From assembly GCA_942492555.1 (NCBI GenBank), contig CALOEX010000009.1, forward strand, positions 1-64,000: DNA of 64,000 nt. The letters are read 5' to 3'. Positions within the stretch are counted from its first letter, which is position 1, and each line of letters opens with the position of its first letter. A model generated the notes under the pieces. That model was not told the DNA's origin. It saw only the letters and a program-made list of their open reading frames with translations, and did not search any database. Source of the stretch: JBCCVH01 sp942492555 (GTDB lineage: Bacteria; Bacteroidota; Bacteroidia; Cytophagales; Amoebophilaceae). The position numbers and the translations under genes are program-made. Positions 61,546 through 64,000 of this stretch are shown one piece after another.

Positions 61546-64000
61546 CTAGCGAGATGATTTTTTTCTGCTACGCAAAAACAGGAAGAACAAGAGCATAGCA
61601 AACAATAGCAAGAGGGTAACAACAGCTATGTACATTGTGGTCTTGTTGTTTATAGGTTTGATTTCAGGTGTTTTAGTTTGCTGTTTTGTGTTATGGGATG
61701 TTTGGGGCTGTGCTAGTTTTTTGGGGGTTCTTTCATTTCTTTTTTCTTTAAATGATGTGAAATATGCTTTTAGGGTACTGAACATATGTTTTATTTTCTT
61801 GATGAATTTTCCAAATAGCGATGTTTTTGTGGTTTGTTCTTCTTGGTGTGGTTGTGGCACAATGGGATTTTGGGTTTTTGTATTTTTTGTTGTTGGGGCT
61901 TTTGGAACTTTATCTTTAGAGTTTTTTTGAAGTACTTTTTTTTCTTGATTGTTTTGCGTGCTATTATCGTTGTTTCCTATGCCATCACTTCTTGTATGGG
62001 TGCCACTTGTTGTATCATCATCATTTGCGTTAGTATTATTTGGGACTATTTGAGTGTTATCATTATTATCGTTATTGTTCTGTTGTTGGTTCTTGTCTGC
62101 AGCTTGTACTTCTTTTTTGGTATCATTACTTCCTATCTTGGTGTTACTTGTTTTAGTAGGGAGAGTGGGTACTGATGTAGCTTTGTTTTTTATAGTAGCT
62201 TGATCTTGTGCTCCTTTGGTAAAGAAGCTATGTTCTCCTTGATCATTTTCTAATACGTAGGGGTTACTACTGTGATTAATTTCATCTTTTTGTACAAGTT
62301 TTTTAATCCTCTTGATAAAATTAGGTTGCTCTTTTTCCTTTTTATCTTTCTTACTTTCTATCTTGGTGTCACTTGTTTTAGTAGGGTGAGTGGGTACTGA
62401 TGTAGCTTTGTTTTTTACGTTTTTTATTGCTGTGATGCATTTTCTCCATAGTGATGTTGGTTCTTCTTTTGTTGGAGTCACTTTTTGTGTGTTGGTTGAT
62501 TTCTTTGTTTCATCTGCTTGTTTTTGTTCACCATGATTGGAAGAATCCTCTTGTTGTTCGTTTGTGTTATCCTTTTTTTTCGTTCCACCACTTCTCATCT
62601 CAGTGTCACTTGTTGTATTATTATCATTCTTATTTTCCTTACTTCCTATCTTGGTGTCACTTGTTTTAGTAGGGAGAGGGGGTACTGATGTAGCTTTGTT
62701 TTTTATAGTAGCTTGATCTTGTGCTCCTTTGGTAAAGAAGCTATATACTCCTTGATCATTTTCTAATACGTAGGGGTTACTACTGTGATTAATTTCATCT
62801 TTTTGTACAAGTTTTTTAATCCTCTTGATAAAATTAGGTTGCTCTTTTTCCTTTTTATCTTTCTTACTTTCTATCTTGGTGTCACTTGTTTTAGTAGGGA
62901 GAGTGGGTACTGATGTAGCTTTGTTTTTTACGTTTTTTATTGCTGTGATGCATTTTCTCCATAGTGATGTTGGTTCTTCTTTTGTTGGAGTCACTTTTTG
63001 TGTGTTGGTTGATTTCTTTGTTTCATCTGCTTGTTTTTGTTCACCATGATTGGAAGAATCCTCTTGTTGTTCGTTTGTGTTATCCTTTTTTTTCGTTCCA
63101 CCACTTCCCATCTCAGTGTCACTTGTTGTATTATTATCATTCTTATTTTCCTTACTTCCTATCTTGCTGTCACTTGTTTTAGTAGGGAGAGTGGGCACTG
63201 ATGTAGCTTTGTTTTTTTCCTGATATAGCACAAAGCCCAAAATAGCGAAAATCACTGGGATGGCTACTTTTTCGTAGTTGTTTTCTAACGTTTCATCGCT
63301 TTTTGTATGGGTGTCACTTTTTGTATCATCATTTGCGTTAGTATTATTTAGGACTATTTGAGTGTTATCATTATTATCGTTATTGTTCTGTGGTTGGTTC
63401 TTGTCTGCAGATTGTACCTTTTTTTTGGTATTATTATTGCCACCAACTCCTGTATGGGTGCTACTTCTTGTAGGGGTGTCATTGGGGTTATTATTATTGT
63501 TGTTGTTGTCGTTGTTATTGTTATTTGGCTTTTTATTTTGTACTGGGGTGTTGTTAGAGGAGGTTGTTGGTTTTTTTTCTTTGGTTTGTAGTTCTTTGCA
63601 TGTTTTGATTTTTTTATTTGTAAAATTCTTTAGCTTCTCAAGATTTTCATCTTTACAACATAATAATGTTTCTGTGTAGTAATTTAGAGCATTGGAATAG
63701 TCCTTTTTGGCTTGATATATTTTCCCGATTTGACAGAGAGTCTGAGCGTATAAACTCGTTTGATTTTTGTCGCTATCATAAATTGCTAACTTTTTTTTGT
63801 AAATATCGAGAGCTTTTTGCCAGTTTTTTTGGATGTAGTATATATTTCCGATATGATCGAGGGTTTGTATGTATATAAGGTCACTTTTTTTTTCCAAAAT
63901 TGGTAATGCTCCTTCTAAATTTTTTAGAGCTAGGGGATATTCTTTTTTGACTTTATATATCATTCCTATTTGATAGAGGATCTGAGCGTATACATATATG
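61546..64000 (-). CDS. TPR/low-complexity/transmembrane protein (5' end outside window)
   Basis: At least 817 residues; the frame is open to the window edge and continues the TPR pattern (YAQILYQIG), so the start is outside. N-terminal TPRs (IYYIQKNWQKALDIYKKKL, YQAKKDYSNALNYYTETLL), an Asn-rich tract, a hydrophobic segment (VAIPVIFAILGFVLY), then a 171-residue unit present twice (62128-63153) rich in Thr, Lys, Asn and Gln. It ends in a membrane helix (TMYIAVVTLLLLFAMLLFFLFL) and basic RSRKKSSR. Possibly a host-facing membrane protein with a disordered, recombining middle. Confidence 0.75.
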   Translation of the reverse strand, partial: IYVYAQILYQIGMIYKVKKEYPLALKNLEGALPILEKKSDLIYIQTLDHIGNIYYIQKNWQKALDIYKKKLAIYDSDKNQTSLYAQTLCQIGKIYQAKKDYSNALNYYTETLLCCKDENLEKLKNFTNKKIKTCKELQTKEKKPTTSSNNTPVQNKKPNNNNNDNNNNNNNPNDTPTRSSTHTGVGGNNNTKKKVQSADKNQPQNNNDNNDNTQIVLNNTNANDDTKSDTHTKSDETLENNYEKVAIPVIFAILGFVLYQEKNKATSVPTLPTKTSDSKIGSKENKNDNNTTSDTEMGSGGTKKKDNTNEQQEDSSNHGEQKQADETKKSTNTQKVTPTKEEPTSLWRKCITAIKNVKNKATSVPTLPTKTSDTKIESKKDKKEKEQPNFIKRIKKLVQKDEINHSSNPYVLENDQGVYSFFTKGAQDQATIKNKATSVPPLPTKTSDTKIGSKENKNDNNTTSDTEMRSGGTKKKDNTNEQQEDSSNHGEQKQADETKKSTNTQKVTPTKEEPTSLWRKCITAIKNVKNKATSVPTHPTKTSDTKIESKKDKKEKEQPNFIKRIKKLVQKDEINHSSNPYVLENDQGEHSFFTKGAQDQATIKNKATSVPTLPTKTSNTKIGSNDTKKEVQAADKNQQQNNNDNNDNTQIVPNNTNANDDDTTSGTHTRSDGIGNNDNSTQNNQEKKVLQKNSKDKVPKAPTTKNTKTQNPIVPQPHQEEQTTKTSLFGKFIKKIKHMFSTLKAYFTSFKEKRNERTPKKLAQPQTSHNTKQQTKTPEIKPINNKTTMYIAVVTLLLLFAMLLFFLFLRSRKKSSR
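62128..63153 (-). repeat. 513-bp tandem duplication inside the TPR/TM gene
   Basis: Two near-identical 513-bp units (62128-62640, 62641-63153) with part of a third beginning at 63154. 513 is divisible by 3, so the frame is kept. Each unit contains KNKATSVP.LPTKTSDTKI twice. Confidence 0.85.
63478..63535 (-). repeat. Asparagine-coding low-complexity tract
   Basis: Runs of aac/aat codons give NNNNNDNNNNNNNPND. Simple-sequence DNA prone to slippage. Confidence 0.8.

Noticed and set aside
62128..63200. CRISPR-like periodic repeats
   Set aside because: Units are 513 bp, coding and contiguous; no short repeat-spacer pattern anywhere in the window.

Overview
The window is an AT-rich bacterial chromosome segment. 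It most resembles an intracellular Bacteroidota symbiont of the Amoebophilaceae (Cardinium/Amoebophilus type). That assignment is inferred from a Bacteroidetes-style ribosomal gene set (L2 ending, a 31-residue COX24-like basic protein, C-tailed L17 and L22), many signal-peptide proteins of unknown function, kinesin-light-chain-like TPR proteins, pentapeptide-repeat proteins, and a TLC-domain membrane protein of a family mostly seen in eukaryotes. No rRNA gene, CRISPR array, intact transposase or phage structural gene was seen.

Layout. At 1-3.9 kb lie a partial rpmF, a frameshifted membrane-anchored DnaJ relative, small secreted or membrane proteins and a MazG/dCTPase-like enzyme. At 4-11.2 kb are two of three roughly 1170-residue fusions of a sodium:solute symporter, a second membrane block, a degenerate kinase-like region and a SpoT-type HD domain; the third copy lies in opposite orientation at 36.9-40.4 kb. 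Their C-terminal two kilobases and first ~165 bp are nearly identical while the transport segment differs. Copies 1 and 3 also share ~190 bp of upstream DNA, so 3.7-kb inverted repeats flank 29 kb that includes the ribosomal operon. A YjiH-type transporter and an IS256-like transposase scrap follow at 12-13.7 kb.

At 13.8-19.2 kb a 616-residue secreted or membrane protein with an HNH-like C-terminal domain is followed by two tandem genes that each carry a signal peptide and two Imm11-like (DUF1629) domains. I read this as a toxin with four immunity-domain copies, and it is my best candidate for an undescribed system.

At 19.3-35.1 kb, all on the minus strand, is a compact S10-spc-alpha supercluster from rplC to rplQ (including secY, map, infA and rpoA), continuing directly into rpsF-rpsR-rplI. 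rpsJ is absent from its usual place. At 35.4-48.5 kb are a pentapeptide-repeat protein, symporter copy 3, a membrane protein with a 15-bp coding repeat, an AddB-like nuclease, a Bax-inhibitor-1 protein, the mini ribosomal protein, an RNase G and the TLC protein.

At 48.5-64 kb are tRNA-Gly, tRNA-Leu and tRNA-Phe, a three-gene array of secreted TPR proteins, an MFS transporter, tdk and a YicC protein, then small secreted or membrane proteins, two copies of a strong hairpin repeat, and a TPR/low-complexity/transmembrane protein that runs off the window. From ~49 to 61 kb the plus strand is strikingly G+T rich whichever strand is coding.

How the genes work together: the core block supplies translation, secretion and transcription subunits. 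The rest looks like host-interface machinery: nutrient uptake coupled to nucleotide signalling, secreted TPR and pentapeptide proteins, and a toxin-immunity cassette. All names come from reading the translated sequence; no database search was run.
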